64,000 nucleotides of DNA from Sinorhizobium fredii USDA 257 (lineage in GTDB: Bacteria > Pseudomonadota > Alphaproteobacteria > Rhizobiales > Rhizobiaceae), in the NCBI RefSeq assembly GCF_000265205.3, contig NC_018000.1, positions 1,240,001 to 1,304,000 of the forward strand. The letters run 5' to 3'. The notes below the pieces were generated by a model that made no database searches, was not told the DNA's origin, and saw only the letters and a program-made list of their open reading frames with translations. The position numbers and the translations under genes are program-made. Each line of letters starts with the position of its first letter. Position 1 is the first letter of the stretch. Positions 35,380-44,155 of this stretch are shown here, in pieces.

Positions 35380-36123
35380 ATGCCGTCGTCGGGTTTCGGC
35401 AATCAGCCGGGCAAGAGGACCAGCCACCGGCTCGTCGTCGACGAGCTTGGCCAGGCGATGGTCTCCGGCCAGTTTGCCGTCGGCGAGACGCTTCCCGGCG
35501 ACACCGACTTAGCCGCGCGCTTCAACGTCTCCCGCACGGTCCTGCGAGAGGCAATGAAGACGCTCGCCGCCAAGGGCCTTGTCGTGGCGCGGGCGCGGAT
35601 CGGCACGCGCGTCATGCCGCGGGCCAACTGGAACCTGTTCGACGGCGATGTGCTCACCTGGCATTTCAATTCCGGCGTCGACGAGGAATTCCTGCGCCAT
35701 GTCAGCGAAGTGCGCCTCGCGCTCGAGCCCTATGCCGCAAGCCTTGCCGCCCGCCGCGCGACAGATGCGGATATTGCCTGGATGATGCGGCTTGCCGTAG
35801 CCATGGCAGACGCCGGTCACAGCGGCCAGACTCTCGCGAAAGCCGACCTCGATTTTCACCTGCGCCTGCTGGAGGCCTCGCTCAATCCGTTCATGCGGTC
35901 TGTCGGCAGCTTGATCGAGGCCGCGCTTGTCGGCGTCTTCAGGCTCACCAGCCCGTCGGCGGATGACAGCGAAATCGACCGGGTCGCCATGGCACATATC
36001 CGCATCGTCGAGGAGATCGGCCGCCGCAACGAGCAAGGCGCGCGCAGCGCCATGGAACACGTTATCCGGGTCGGACAGGAACGGCTGATCTTGAATCTGA
36101 GGGCGCGAGAGTCGTCCTCATAA
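35380..36123 (+). CDS. FadR-subfamily GntR transcriptional regulator
   Basis: A 247-residue regulator. N-terminal winged helix-turn-helix (residues about 18-80: LPGDTDLAARFNVSRTVLREAMKTLAAKGLVVARARIGTRV) and C-terminal all-helical FCD ligand-binding domain with metal-binding histidines in DLDFHLRLLEASLNPFM and MAHIRIVEEI. As the last gene of the sugar operon it most likely represses the operon until the sugar or a breakdown product binds. GGAGGG precedes the ATG. Its final codons overlap the tail of the converging ATPase gene by 6 bp. Confidence 0.88.
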   Translation: MPSSGFGNQPGKRTSHRLVVDELGQAMVSGQFAVGETLPGDTDLAARFNVSRTVLREAMKTLAAKGLVVARARIGTRVMPRANWNLFDGDVLTWHFNSGVDEEFLRHVSEVRLALEPYAASLAARRATDADIAWMMRLAVAMADAGHSGQTLAKADLDFHLRLLEASLNPFMRSVGSLIEAALVGVFRLTSPSADDSEIDRVAMAHIRIVEEIGRRNEQGARSAMEHVIRVGQERLILNLRARESSS

Positions 36124-37257
36124 ACTCTGCAGGCTTGGTCGCCGCGCCCGTGTCGGCAAGGCCGCGAAGACCGGCGCCCTTTCCGCCTCGATCCGATTCC
36201 CCGTCGCCGCATCGAACAAATGCAGTTGCTTCGGATCGATCGCAAGGCCGATGACGTCGCCGCTTTTCACCTCGCCGCGTCCGGTCTCGACCACGGTCAG
36301 TTCAGGCTGCGTCGCCGAGGTGACGTAAGTGGCAGAGCCGGTCGACTCGACGACGCCGACGGGGATATCGAAAGCCCCCTCGCCGGCGGCGACGATCCTC
36401 ACATGCTCCGGGCGGATGCCGACCGTGACGGCGAGACCGGGCGGCAGACGAGTGGCAAGCGCCAGCCTGGCCCGCGTCCTGTCAAAATCGAGGATCACGT
36501 CTGCCCCTCCCTCACCGACGACAGCCGGGATGAAATTCATTGCCGGCGAACCGATGAAGCCTGCGACGAACCTGTTGGCAGGTTTGTCATAGAGGTCGAG
36601 CGGCCGTCCCTGTTGCTCGATGACGCCGTCGCGCATGACGACGACGTGGTCGGCCATGGTCATCGCCTCGATCTGGTCGTGCGTCACATAGACCGAAGTG
36701 GCGCGCAGCCGATCGTGTAGCGCCCGGATCTCCTTGCGCATGTGCACGCGAAGTGCGGCGTCGAGATTCGAAAGCGGCTCGTCGAACAGGAAGGCCTTCG
36801 GATGGCGGATAATGGCGCGGCTCATCGCCACCCGCTGGCGCTGGCCGCCGGACAGTTCGCGCGGATAGCGTTTCATCAGATGCGAGAGGCCTGTGGTCGC
36901 GGCCACTTCTTCGGCAGCCTTGCGCGCCTCCGCCTTCTTCACGCCGCGGATGCGCAGGCTGTAGGTGAGGTTCTCCTCGACGGTCATATGCGGGTAAAGC
37001 GCGTAGGACTGGAAGACCATCGCGACATCCCGCTTGCGCGGCGGGACATTGTTCATCAGGGCACCGGCAATCTTCATCTCGCCGGCGCTGATCTTCTCGA
37101 GGCCCGCGAGCGAGCGAAGCAGCGTGGACTTGCCGCAGCCGGAGGGACCGACGAGGGCGACGAAGGTCCCTTCTTCAATCGCGAGGTTGATGTCCTTCAG
37201 CGCGTGGAACGCACCATAGTATTTGTTGACGCCGTTGAGCTCGATCTGAAGGGTCAT
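36118..37257 (-). CDS. CUT1 sugar ABC transporter ATP-binding protein (UgpC/MalK-like)
   Basis: A 379-residue ATPase: Walker A GPSGCGKST near residue 38, signature LSGGQRQRVAMSRAI, Walker B AFLFDEPLSNLDAALR, switch histidine in YVTHDQIEAM, and a C-terminal OB-type (TOBE) regulatory region from about residue 240. ATG 37257 (MTLQIELNG) overlaps the stop of the upstream permease; the frame runs further upstream but inside that gene. It is the last gene of a minus-strand operon: dehydrogenase, isomerase, binding protein, two permeases, ATPase. Ends 6 bp inside the converging regulator gene. Confidence 0.9.
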   Translation of the reverse strand: MTLQIELNGVNKYYGAFHALKDINLAIEEGTFVALVGPSGCGKSTLLRSLAGLEKISAGEMKIAGALMNNVPPRKRDVAMVFQSYALYPHMTVEENLTYSLRIRGVKKAEARKAAEEVAATTGLSHLMKRYPRELSGGQRQRVAMSRAIIRHPKAFLFDEPLSNLDAALRVHMRKEIRALHDRLRATSVYVTHDQIEAMTMADHVVVMRDGVIEQQGRPLDLYDKPANRFVAGFIGSPAMNFIPAVVGEGGADVILDFDRTRARLALATRLPPGLAVTVGIRPEHVRIVAAGEGAFDIPVGVVESTGSATYVTSATQPELTVVETGRGEVKSGDVIGLAIDPKQLHLFDAATGNRIEAERAPVFAALPTRARRPSLQSL

Positions 37258-38081
37258 TTGAGGGCTCCCGATGTGAGGCCGGAAACGATGCGGCGCTGCA
37301 AGAGGACGAAGGCTGCGAGAACGGGCGTCACGTAGATCGTCGCGTAAGCCATGATGTTGTTCCATTCATTGGTGTTCGGCCCCATGAAGGAGTTGAGGCC
37401 GACGCTTGCGGGCTGCAACTCGACCGCCTGGATCATCGATTTCGAATAGACGAATTCGCCAAATGCCTGCATGAAGATCAGGATGGCGCTGACCAGGATG
37501 CCGTTTCTCGCAAGTGGCAGGACAATATTGAAGAAGGCGCCGATGCGCGAATTGCCGTCGACGAGGGCCGCCTCTTCGAGCTCCATCGGGACACTCATGA
37601 AGGTCGCCCTGACGAGCACGACGAAGAAGGGCATGCTCTTTGCGGCGATCGCCAGGATGACGGCGAACCGAGGCGTGTCGAGCAGGCCGAATTGCGAGAA
37701 GCCGACGAAGATCGGAGTCACCATCAGCGAGGCGGGCAGCACCTGAAGCATCAGGATCAGGAACAGCCCGACATCTACCCAGACATTGCGGTAGCGCGCC
37801 AGTGCATAGGCGCAGCCGACGCCGAGCACCGCGATGAGCGAGACGGCGCCGGAGGCGATGACCAGCGAGTTCCAGAGATAGCGTCCCATGTTGCGGCTTT
37901 GCCAGACGTATTCGTAGATTCCCCATTGCGGTTCGCTCGGCAAGAACTTCGGTGGTGTCGCGAACATCGCCGATCCGGTCTTCAGCGCGGTGATGTACAT
38001 CCAGTAGAGCGGGAACAGGTAGATGGCCGCGAGCACGAGCGCGACGGCGAACATCAGCCGATTGCGGAAGGTGTCACTCAT
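37254..38081 (-). CDS. CUT1 carbohydrate ABC permease (MalG-like)
   Basis: A 275-residue permease with about six helices, opening FRNRLMFAVALVLAAIYLFPLYWMYITALKT as usual for the MalG-type subunit. The EAA loop is EEAALVDGNSRIGAFFNIVLPLARNG near residue 182. ATGA overlaps at both ends link it to the first permease and to the ATPase gene. Confidence 0.9.
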   Translation of the reverse strand: MSDTFRNRLMFAVALVLAAIYLFPLYWMYITALKTGSAMFATPPKFLPSEPQWGIYEYVWQSRNMGRYLWNSLVIASGAVSLIAVLGVGCAYALARYRNVWVDVGLFLILMLQVLPASLMVTPIFVGFSQFGLLDTPRFAVILAIAAKSMPFFVVLVRATFMSVPMELEEAALVDGNSRIGAFFNIVLPLARNGILVSAILIFMQAFGEFVYSKSMIQAVELQPASVGLNSFMGPNTNEWNNIMAYATIYVTPVLAAFVLLQRRIVSGLTSGALK

Positions 38082-38980
38082 CCTCGGACCTCGTGGCGGG
38101 TGGAGCGCACATAGACGACGGAAGCGAGCATCACGAAGACGATCATGATCACCGAGATCGTTGCGCCCTTAGCGAAATCATATTGGCGGAAGGAGAGGTC
38201 CCAGGCCCAATATTGCGTAACGTTGGACGAGTTGTTCGGTCCGCCGGAGGTGATCGCGGCGAACAGGTCGAACTGCTGCAGGGTAAAGATCAGGCCGAGC
38301 GCGATGATCGCGCCGATCGTCGAGCGCATCATCGGCAAGGTAATCGTCCAGAAACGTTGCAGCGCGTTGGCTCCATCGAGCTCCGCCGCCTCGAAGAGAT
38401 CCTTCGGTATGCCCGAAAGCCCGACCGAAAGCAGGATCATGTTGAACGAGGTACCGAGCCAGATATTGGCGATAATTACCGCCCAGAGCGAATAGTTCGG
38501 ATCGGAGCGCCAGAAGATATTGCCGTCGGTGACACCGATTTCCCGCAGGAAGAAGTTGAGGACCCCGAAATCGCCGGAGAGGATCCAGTTCCAGATCGCG
38601 CCAACAACGAGGCCCGGCATCACCCAGGAGACGAGAAAGAGGCCGCGCAGCCAGGAAGCGCCCGGAAAATTCATCCAGAAGAACAGGGCAAGGCCGAAGC
38701 CGATGACGAATTGGCCGGCAATCGAGGCGCCGACGAAAAGCGCCGTATTAAGGAGAATTGGGCGGGTTTCGGGCTGCGAGAAGAGGTCTACATAATTCTT
38801 CAAGCCGACGAACGGCCGCGAGAAGCTGCCGAGGCTGAACATGTCGACCTCCTGGAGGCTCATCACCACGTTGTAGACGAGCGGCAGCCCGGACATGATG
38901 AACAGGAAGGCGAGCGGCAACAGGACGAGACCGATGTCGAAACCTTTGCCGTCCGTCACGCTGGCTAGAATTCTCTTCAT
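38078..38980 (-). CDS. CUT1 sugar ABC permease (MalF-like)
   Basis: A 300-residue inner-membrane permease with about six helices and the EAA loop FEAAELDGANALQRFWTITLPMMRS near residue 195. It pairs with the following MalG-type permease. A large stem-loop (38994-39024) lies in the leader between the binding-protein gene and this start. Confidence 0.9.
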   Translation of the reverse strand: MKRILASVTDGKGFDIGLVLLPLAFLFIMSGLPLVYNVVMSLQEVDMFSLGSFSRPFVGLKNYVDLFSQPETRPILLNTALFVGASIAGQFVIGFGLALFFWMNFPGASWLRGLFLVSWVMPGLVVGAIWNWILSGDFGVLNFFLREIGVTDGNIFWRSDPNYSLWAVIIANIWLGTSFNMILLSVGLSGIPKDLFEAAELDGANALQRFWTITLPMMRSTIGAIIALGLIFTLQQFDLFAAITSGGPNNSSNVTQYWAWDLSFRQYDFAKGATISVIMIVFVMLASVVYVRSTRHEVRG

Positions 38981-38993
38981 GGGCGATCCCTGC

Positions 38994-39024
38994 AGGCGAT
39001 CCCGGCCGCGGCCGGAGATCGCCT
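38994..39024 (-). promoter_or_regulatory. Long intercistronic stem-loop downstream of binding-protein gene
   Basis: AGGCGATC + CCGGCC and GGCCGG + GATCGCCT arms (14 bp in total) with one bulged base and a 2-nt centre. It lies between the binding-protein stop (39099) and the permease start (38980), and probably protects the upstream mRNA or lowers read-through. Confidence 0.6.
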
Positions 39025-39098
39025 CTCTCGGGAGGAAATTCAGGCGGATGTAAGAACCCGCCGGTGAATGGCGTCGCCGGCTTGCACCCGACGCCTTC

Positions 39099-40331
39099 TC
39101 AGCCTAGGACCGCCTTGATCTTCTCGGCCGCCTGATCCAGCGCTTCCTTGGAACTCATCTGGCCGGTCAGGGCCGCCTGAATAGCGTCCTGGATCGCTTT
39201 CGAAATCTTCGGCCATTCCGGATGCGGGCCGCGGGGCTTGGCATATTTCAGCTGCTCCACGAAGACCTTGAGAGCGGCATCCTTCAACGGCACGCCGGCC
39301 GGCGGGATGGAGATGTCGGAGCGGGCCGGCAACTGGCCGAAATCCTTGAACATCCGGTCGTCCTGCGAGACGAAATATTCCAGCACCTTGAAGGCCTCCT
39401 GCGGGTTCTCGGTGTTCGAGAAGATCGCCCAGTTGAAATCCCCCATCGCCGAGGAGCGTTCCGCGCCCGCTTGCGGCACGGGGAGCAAGGCGACACCCCA
39501 ATCGAACTTCGCCTCCTTGAGCATGCGATCGAGTTCCCAGGGACCGGAGATCGCCATTGCGGCATTGCCGGAATTGAAGGTACCGGTCGAATCCCATTGG
39601 CCGCGCGTCAGCGAATCCGGCGAGGCGAGCTTCTCGTCGAGGATCGTCTTCCAGATGTCGAGCGCCTTGACCGCACCTTCGGAATTGATGTGGTCGTAGC
39701 TGCCACCCGCCATCTGCGCCCAGGGCAGGAACTGGAAGGTGCCCTCCTCGTTCGCCTTGGCCGAAAAAGCGAGACCGTAGACATTCGCGGCCGGGTCCGT
39801 CAGCTTGCGCGCCGCCTCGACGAGTTCGTCCCAGGTCTGCGGCGGCTTGTTGGGATCAAGACCCTTCGCCTTGAACAGGTCCTTGTTGTAGTACAGGGCG
39901 ATGGTATTTGTCGCCTTCGGGATGCCGTAATATTTGCCGTCCCACGTCACGGAGGCGAGCGGTCCGGGAAAGTAGTTCTCCGGCTTCACCACCGAGGATT
40001 TCGAAATCATGTCGGTGAGGTCGAGAAAGGCGCCGCGCGAGGAAAACAGCGCGTGCTCCGGATTGTCTACGGCGATGATGTCCGGTGCTTGGCCGGTCGA
40101 ATAGGCGCGCATCGCCTCGCTGACCACGTCGTCGAACTGTATCTGCCGATATTCGACTTTAATTCCTGTGTTGAGCTTGTTGAAATCGTTGATCAAGTTC
40201 GGCGCTGGCTGAATATCTCTGTCGAGCGACCAGACACTGATCGTCACGTCTTCCGCGCTTGCGGAAAAAGCCGGCAACGAAAGGCTGGCAAGGGCGAATG
40301 CGCCCAGCATTGCATATCTGCTGATACCCAT
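39099..40331 (-). CDS. CUT1 extracellular sugar-binding protein
   Basis: A 410-residue periplasmic binding protein with signal peptide [26 protein letters not shown], mature start [11 protein letters not shown]. Family features: [27 protein letters not shown] near residue 120 and [15 protein letters not shown] near residue 255. It captures a sugar or sugar derivative for the permease pair. GAGGAGG lies right before the ATG. The ligand is unknown; the dehydrogenase and isomerase genes upstream suggest a sugar that is oxidised and isomerised after uptake. The gene is bounded by stem-loops on both sides. Confidence 0.89.
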   Translation of the reverse strand: MGISRYAMLGAFALASLSLPAFSASAEDVTISVWSLDRDIQPAPNLINDFNKLNTGIKVEYRQIQFDDVVSEAMRAYSTGQAPDIIAVDNPEHALFSSRGAFLDLTDMISKSSVVKPENYFPGPLASVTWDGKYYGIPKATNTIALYYNKDLFKAKGLDPNKPPQTWDELVEAARKLTDPAANVYGLAFSAKANEEGTFQFLPWAQMAGGSYDHINSEGAVKALDIWKTILDEKLASPDSLTRGQWDSTGTFNSGNAAMAISGPWELDRMLKEAKFDWGVALLPVPQAGAERSSAMGDFNWAIFSNTENPQEAFKVLEYFVSQDDRMFKDFGQLPARSDISIPPAGVPLKDAALKVFVEQLKYAKPRGPHPEWPKISKAIQDAIQAALTGQMSSKEALDQAAEKIKAVLG

Positions 40332-40359
40332 GGACTCCTCCTCTCATGGTTCTCCCGCA

Positions 40360-40380
40360 GCCGGCATCCTCCATGCCGGC
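40360..40380 (-). promoter_or_regulatory. Stem-loop upstream of CUT1 binding-protein gene
   Basis: GCCGGCAT-N5-ATGCCGGC, perfect 8-bp arms, located between the isomerase stop (40399) and the binding-protein start (40331). Confidence 0.55.
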
Positions 40381-40398
40381 CGTCAGGCATGTCACGTC

Positions 40399-41301
40399 TC
40401 AAGCAGGGTCGACGACGAAGTCACCTCCCCGGCAGGTCTTCAGATAGTTGAGCGCATGCACCTGGCCGGTCATTTCGAGCGCGTCGCGATAGACCGGATC
40501 GTGCCAGCCTTCGATGTCGATCGAGCCGGACCAGCCGGCGAGCCTCAGCTCGGAAATGATGTCGGTCCAGTTGCTGTCGCCGAAACCCGGCGTGCGCATG
40601 AAGACGAATTTCTCCTTGCCGAAGATGCCGTGCTCGCGGATGACGTCCCAGCGGATCGTCGCGTCCTTGCCGTGCACGTGGAAAATCTTGTCTGCCCATT
40701 TGCGGATCTGCGGCAGCGGATCGATGAGATAGACCATCTGGTGGCACGGCTCCCACTCGAGCCCGATGTGATCGTCCGGCGTCTCGTTGAAGATCAGCTC
40801 CCAGGCGTCGGGATTGTGGGCGATGTTCCAGTCGCCAGTCGCCCAGTTGCCGTCCATGGCGCAGTTCTCGAAGGCGATCTTCACGCCCTTGTCGGCGGCA
40901 CGCGCGGCGAGCTCTCGCCAGACCTTGCGGTAACGCGGCAGGCTGTCGGTAAGCGGCCGGTTGCGGATGCGGCCGGTAAAGCCCGCGACACAGGTCGCGC
41001 CGAAATGGTGGGCATTGTCGATGCAGTCCTTCCAGCCCTGAAGCGTCTGCAGGTCGATATCGGTCTCCTCGAGCGGATTGCCGAACATGCCGAGGGTTGA
41101 GATGGTGATGTCACGGCCGCCGATCGCCTCGCGGCAGCGCTTGCCGAGTTCGGCAAGGTTCTGCCCGTTGGTGGTCTGCCAGAAGAACGGCTCGAAGCTT
41201 TCGAAGCCCAGGTCGGCGATCTCGGCGATGCGTTTCGCCGCCTCGCCCTTGGTGGCGCTGACCATTGTGCCGATGCGGATGGACTTGGCGGGATTGCTCA
41301 T
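40399..41301 (-). CDS. Sugar phosphate isomerase/epimerase (xylose isomerase-like TIM barrel)
   Basis: A 300-residue TIM-barrel protein of the AP-endonuclease-2/xylose-isomerase-like family. Metal-binding residues can be matched: GVKIAFENCAMD near residue 140, IGLEWEPCHQM near residue 185, IFHVHGKDA near residue 215 and GSIDIEGWHDP near residue 268. Such enzymes isomerise or epimerise keto-sugars or inosose-type compounds. It lies 12 bp downstream of the dehydrogenase gene, and together they probably convert the imported substrate. Confidence 0.86.
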   Translation of the reverse strand: MSNPAKSIRIGTMVSATKGEAAKRIAEIADLGFESFEPFFWQTTNGQNLAELGKRCREAIGGRDITISTLGMFGNPLEETDIDLQTLQGWKDCIDNAHHFGATCVAGFTGRIRNRPLTDSLPRYRKVWRELAARAADKGVKIAFENCAMDGNWATGDWNIAHNPDAWELIFNETPDDHIGLEWEPCHQMVYLIDPLPQIRKWADKIFHVHGKDATIRWDVIREHGIFGKEKFVFMRTPGFGDSNWTDIISELRLAGWSGSIDIEGWHDPVYRDALEMTGQVHALNYLKTCRGGDFVVDPA

Positions 41302-41313
41302 CGGATGCCCCGT

Positions 41314-42342
41314 TCAGATTGTCACGCGTTGCCGGGTACGGGCGCTCTCGATCGCCGCGAACACCATGGCAAGGCTGTTGATATTGTCGTCGCTCGCCGT
41401 CTCCGGCTTCTGCCCGCTGCGGATAGCCGCGACAAAATCGGCAATGACGCTGGCGTGGCCGTGCGTTTGCCGCGGGTCGGCGGGCTCCGGAATTTCGAGC
41501 GGAACCGGTTCGCGCAGCAGGCCGTCGCCATCGGCGACCGTATTGGCACGAAAGCTTTCAGCGCCGTCCCAAAGCAGGGTGCCTCGCGTTCCGGTGATAC
41601 GCCACGCGCTCTCCCAGCTCGTATTGGCGCCCTCGGCGCACCAGGAGCCGCGATAGGTGAACGTGACGCTATCCGAGAGCTCGAAGATAGCGGTCGCGGC
41701 TGCGCCGTGCCGATACCAGGAGCCGCGCGGGTTCTCCTCATGGCAATAGACGGCGAGCGGCTTCTTGTCGGCGATGAAGCGGGCGGCATCGAAGGTGTGG
41801 ATCGCCATATCCAGAAGCAGCACATTGTCCATCTCTTCGCGGAAGCCGCCGAAATGCGCACCGACGAAGAAGTCGCAATGAATGCCGGTCAGTTCCCCGA
41901 GCCCACCCTCTTCCACGAAACGGCGGATGCGCCGGACGCCGGAAATGAAGCGGCGGTTCTGCACCACCGCGTGCAACCTGCCCGCCTCGTCGGCGAGGCG
42001 GATCAACTCCCGGCCGGCATCGAGCGAAGCGGCCATCGGCTTTTCGCTGAGCACGTGGCAGCCATGCCTGAACCCGGTGGCGACCACGTTACGACGGGCG
42101 GCCGGTACGACAATGTCGAAAAGAATGTCGGGCGTCGTTTCGGCAAGCACCGCGTCGAGATCGGATCCGATAACGACTTTCCCGAGGTCGAACTCGGCAG
42201 CTAGCGCGAGGGCGACCTCCGGCTTCACGTCGACAAGGCCAACGATCGCGATCGCCGCCTGAAGGTCGGGGTCCGCGGCGATCGCCTTCACCCACCCTCT
42301 GGCCATGGCTCCGCACCCGCACAGAACAGCGCGCAAGATCAC
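41314..42342 (-). CDS. Gfo/Idh/MocA family NAD(P)-dependent oxidoreductase
   Basis: A 342-residue dehydrogenase. The N-terminal Rossmann motif is LCGCGAMARGWVKA, the conserved EKP motif appears as HVLSEKPMAASLDAG near residue 97, and the second-domain catalytic region is VLLLDMAIHTFDAARF near residue 178 (Asp-x-x-x-His). It oxidises a hydroxyl of a sugar, inositol or glycoside with NAD(P). First gene of the minus-strand transporter operon and divergent from the LacI regulator. Substrate is not predictable from sequence alone. Confidence 0.88.
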   Translation of the reverse strand: MILRAVLCGCGAMARGWVKAIAADPDLQAAIAIVGLVDVKPEVALALAAEFDLGKVVIGSDLDAVLAETTPDILFDIVVPAARRNVVATGFRHGCHVLSEKPMAASLDAGRELIRLADEAGRLHAVVQNRRFISGVRRIRRFVEEGGLGELTGIHCDFFVGAHFGGFREEMDNVLLLDMAIHTFDAARFIADKKPLAVYCHEENPRGSWYRHGAAATAIFELSDSVTFTYRGSWCAEGANTSWESAWRITGTRGTLLWDGAESFRANTVADGDGLLREPVPLEIPEPADPRQTHGHASVIADFVAAIRSGQKPETASDDNINSLAMVFAAIESARTRQRVTI

Positions 42343-42385
42343 GATTCTCCTCCCACAAACCTACGATTTCGCCTTGCTTCGGCGG

Positions 42386-42401
42386 CCGTAAACGTTTACG
42401 G
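42386..42401. promoter_or_regulatory. LacI-family operator-like palindrome
   Basis: CCGTAAACGTTTACGG, a perfect 16-bp palindrome with the central CG step typical for LacI/GalR regulators. It lies in the 134-bp gap between the dehydrogenase operon (minus) and the lacI-type gene (plus), so the regulator can control both directions. Confidence 0.8.
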
Positions 42402-42476
42402 AACTATGCGGAGTTTCCGAAACATGTCAATAGGGAATTCGGAACCGCGCGTGGGCAGAGGAGGAAACGCTCCGAA

Positions 42477-43514
42477 ATGAAGGGCATTCGGCGGCTTGCG
42501 CAGCATCTCGACATCTCGATCGGAACGGTCTCCCGAGCACTGAACGGTCGTCCCGACGTCAACGAAGAGACGCGCAAGCGGGTGCTGGCGGCCGCCCAGG
42601 AACTCGGCTATGTGCCGAACCAGTCGGGGCGAAGCCTGCGCCAGGGTACGACCAACATCATCGGCTTCATGATGCAGACCGGCGCGGAGATCACCGGTCA
42701 GGGCGATACCTTCTTCATGAGTGTCTTCGATGGGGTCCAGGCCGTCTTCGCCAGGCACAAGCTCGATCTCGTCGCCCTGCTCTGCTCATCGCAGGAGGAC
42801 CCGGCCGACTACCTGCGCCGCGTCGTGGCCCGCGGCTTTGCCGACGGGGTGATCCTTTCCGCCACGCAACGGCACGATCCCCGTGTCGAACTGCTTTCCG
42901 AGCGCAACATTCCCTTCGTCACCCTCGGCCGAACCCTGACCGATGCCGGCCAGCCCTGGCTCGACCTCGATTTCGAGGGCATGGCGCAGGCTTCGATCGA
43001 TCGGCTCGTCGCGCGCGGGCATCGCCGCATCGCCATCACGCGGCCGCACGACGACGTCAACCTCGGCTATGTCTTCGTCGAACGTTGCCGCGAGGCACTG
43101 GCGGCGCACGGCCTCTCCCTCGATGAGGACCTGATCTTTCGTTCAACTCCCAACGAAGCCGGCGGATATGAGATCGGCCGCGACATTCTGGCACTCAACG
43201 AGCGTCCGACCGCAATCGTCCTGATCAACGAAACGATCGCGATCGGCTTTTACCGAGCCCTGTCGGAGGTCGGCGTCCGACCCGGGCGCGATATCGCGGT
43301 CATCGGGCGCTACAGCCCGCATGCCCAGTTCCTCTCGCCGTCACTCACCTGCTTCCGGCTGTCGCTGCGTGACCTCGGCGTTGCGCTCGCCGAAACGCTG
43401 CTGTCGACCATGCCCGCCTTCAGGCATCACTATCCGCACACGACGTCGAGCAGGCTCTGGCCAATGGAACTCGTCGAAGGCGCAAGCGATGCTCTCGACG
43501 CCAGCATTGAGTAG
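42477..43514 (+). CDS. LacI family transcriptional regulator
   Basis: A 345-residue repressor. The N-terminal helix-turn-helix and hinge are visible: IRRLAQHLDISIGTVSRALNG, then RPDVNEETRKRVLAAAQELGYVPN. The remainder is a periplasmic-binding-protein-like effector domain (IIGFMMQTG..., GVILSATQR, AIVLINETIAIGFYRAL). AGGAGG precedes the ATG. Transcribed away from the CUT1/dehydrogenase operon with a perfect operator-like palindrome between them; most likely represses that operon and itself until the sugar is present. Confidence 0.92.
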   Translation: MKGIRRLAQHLDISIGTVSRALNGRPDVNEETRKRVLAAAQELGYVPNQSGRSLRQGTTNIIGFMMQTGAEITGQGDTFFMSVFDGVQAVFARHKLDLVALLCSSQEDPADYLRRVVARGFADGVILSATQRHDPRVELLSERNIPFVTLGRTLTDAGQPWLDLDFEGMAQASIDRLVARGHRRIAITRPHDDVNLGYVFVERCREALAAHGLSLDEDLIFRSTPNEAGGYEIGRDILALNERPTAIVLINETIAIGFYRALSEVGVRPGRDIAVIGRYSPHAQFLSPSLTCFRLSLRDLGVALAETLLSTMPAFRHHYPHTTSSRLWPMELVEGASDALDASIE

Positions 43515-43827
43515 CCAAGCGGCCCGCCTGCAATTACAGATTGTTTTCTATCATGCGCAGCCGGCAAGACGTTAATTCGCCAGATTTGAAATGTAACGCC
43601 GGCTGATGCGGATCATTTTTGATGATCCAGCCGTTTGTAAGCATCAATGAACGTTGCCCGCCCCGAGCCCTGTCTCGCGTTGAGAGAATTGGCGGCCGTC
43701 CTTTGTCGATCACGATGTTCCGCGTTGGTTCGACCGAAATCGAGAAAGTAATTCGATTCCAAACCATTAGCGCGGATTTCGAATGTAGTGTCTTCTCTTT
43801 CGACTTCCGCTGTAGAAGGAGATCGCA
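43515..43827. other. Intergenic region, comparatively AT-rich, with one stem-loop
   Basis: 313 bp without a gene that I can support. A dyad GGATCAT-N5-ATGATCC (43610-43628) could end the lacI transcript. A promoter for the downstream exported protein should lie in the AT-rich stretch 43730-43800. Composition is lower in GC than the flanking operons. Confidence 0.45.
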
Positions 43828-44130
43828 ATGCGCGGATTTTTCTTTTTGCTGGTCGGATTGTCGATAAACACCTTTGCTTATGCTCATGATGCGCCGAGCG
43901 GCTGGAAATATCCGAACTCCTGCTGCTCGAATTTCGACTGCCGTCACGTCAACCAGACGGCGGTAAGCGAACGCCCGCAGGGCTACATCATCAACGCGAC
44001 CGGCGAGGTCCTTCCTTATTCCGACAGACGAGTGCGCATATCGCCGGACGGCGAATATCATTGGTGCTCGGCGGCGGGCGAAGACCACGGAAGAACGATC
44101 TGTCTGTTTGTCCCGGCGAGAGCCTACTGA
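43828..44130 (+). CDS. Exported Cys-rich hypothetical protein
   Basis: A 100-residue protein with a clear signal peptide (MRGFFFLLVGLSINTFAYA, cleavage after AYA). The mature part, about 81 residues, starts HDAPSGWKYPNSCCSNFDCRHV and has five cysteines (CC, C, C, C), so disulfides in the periplasm are likely; it ends TICLFVPARAY. Its RBS (GAAGGAG) is strong. I do not recognise a named family. It stands alone and ends convergently 25 bp from the ArsR-type gene. Confidence 0.7.
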   Translation: MRGFFFLLVGLSINTFAYAHDAPSGWKYPNSCCSNFDCRHVNQTAVSERPQGYIINATGEVLPYSDRRVRISPDGEYHWCSAAGEDHGRTICLFVPARAY

Positions 44131-44155
44131 GAGCTCCGAGCACCTATCCGACGAG

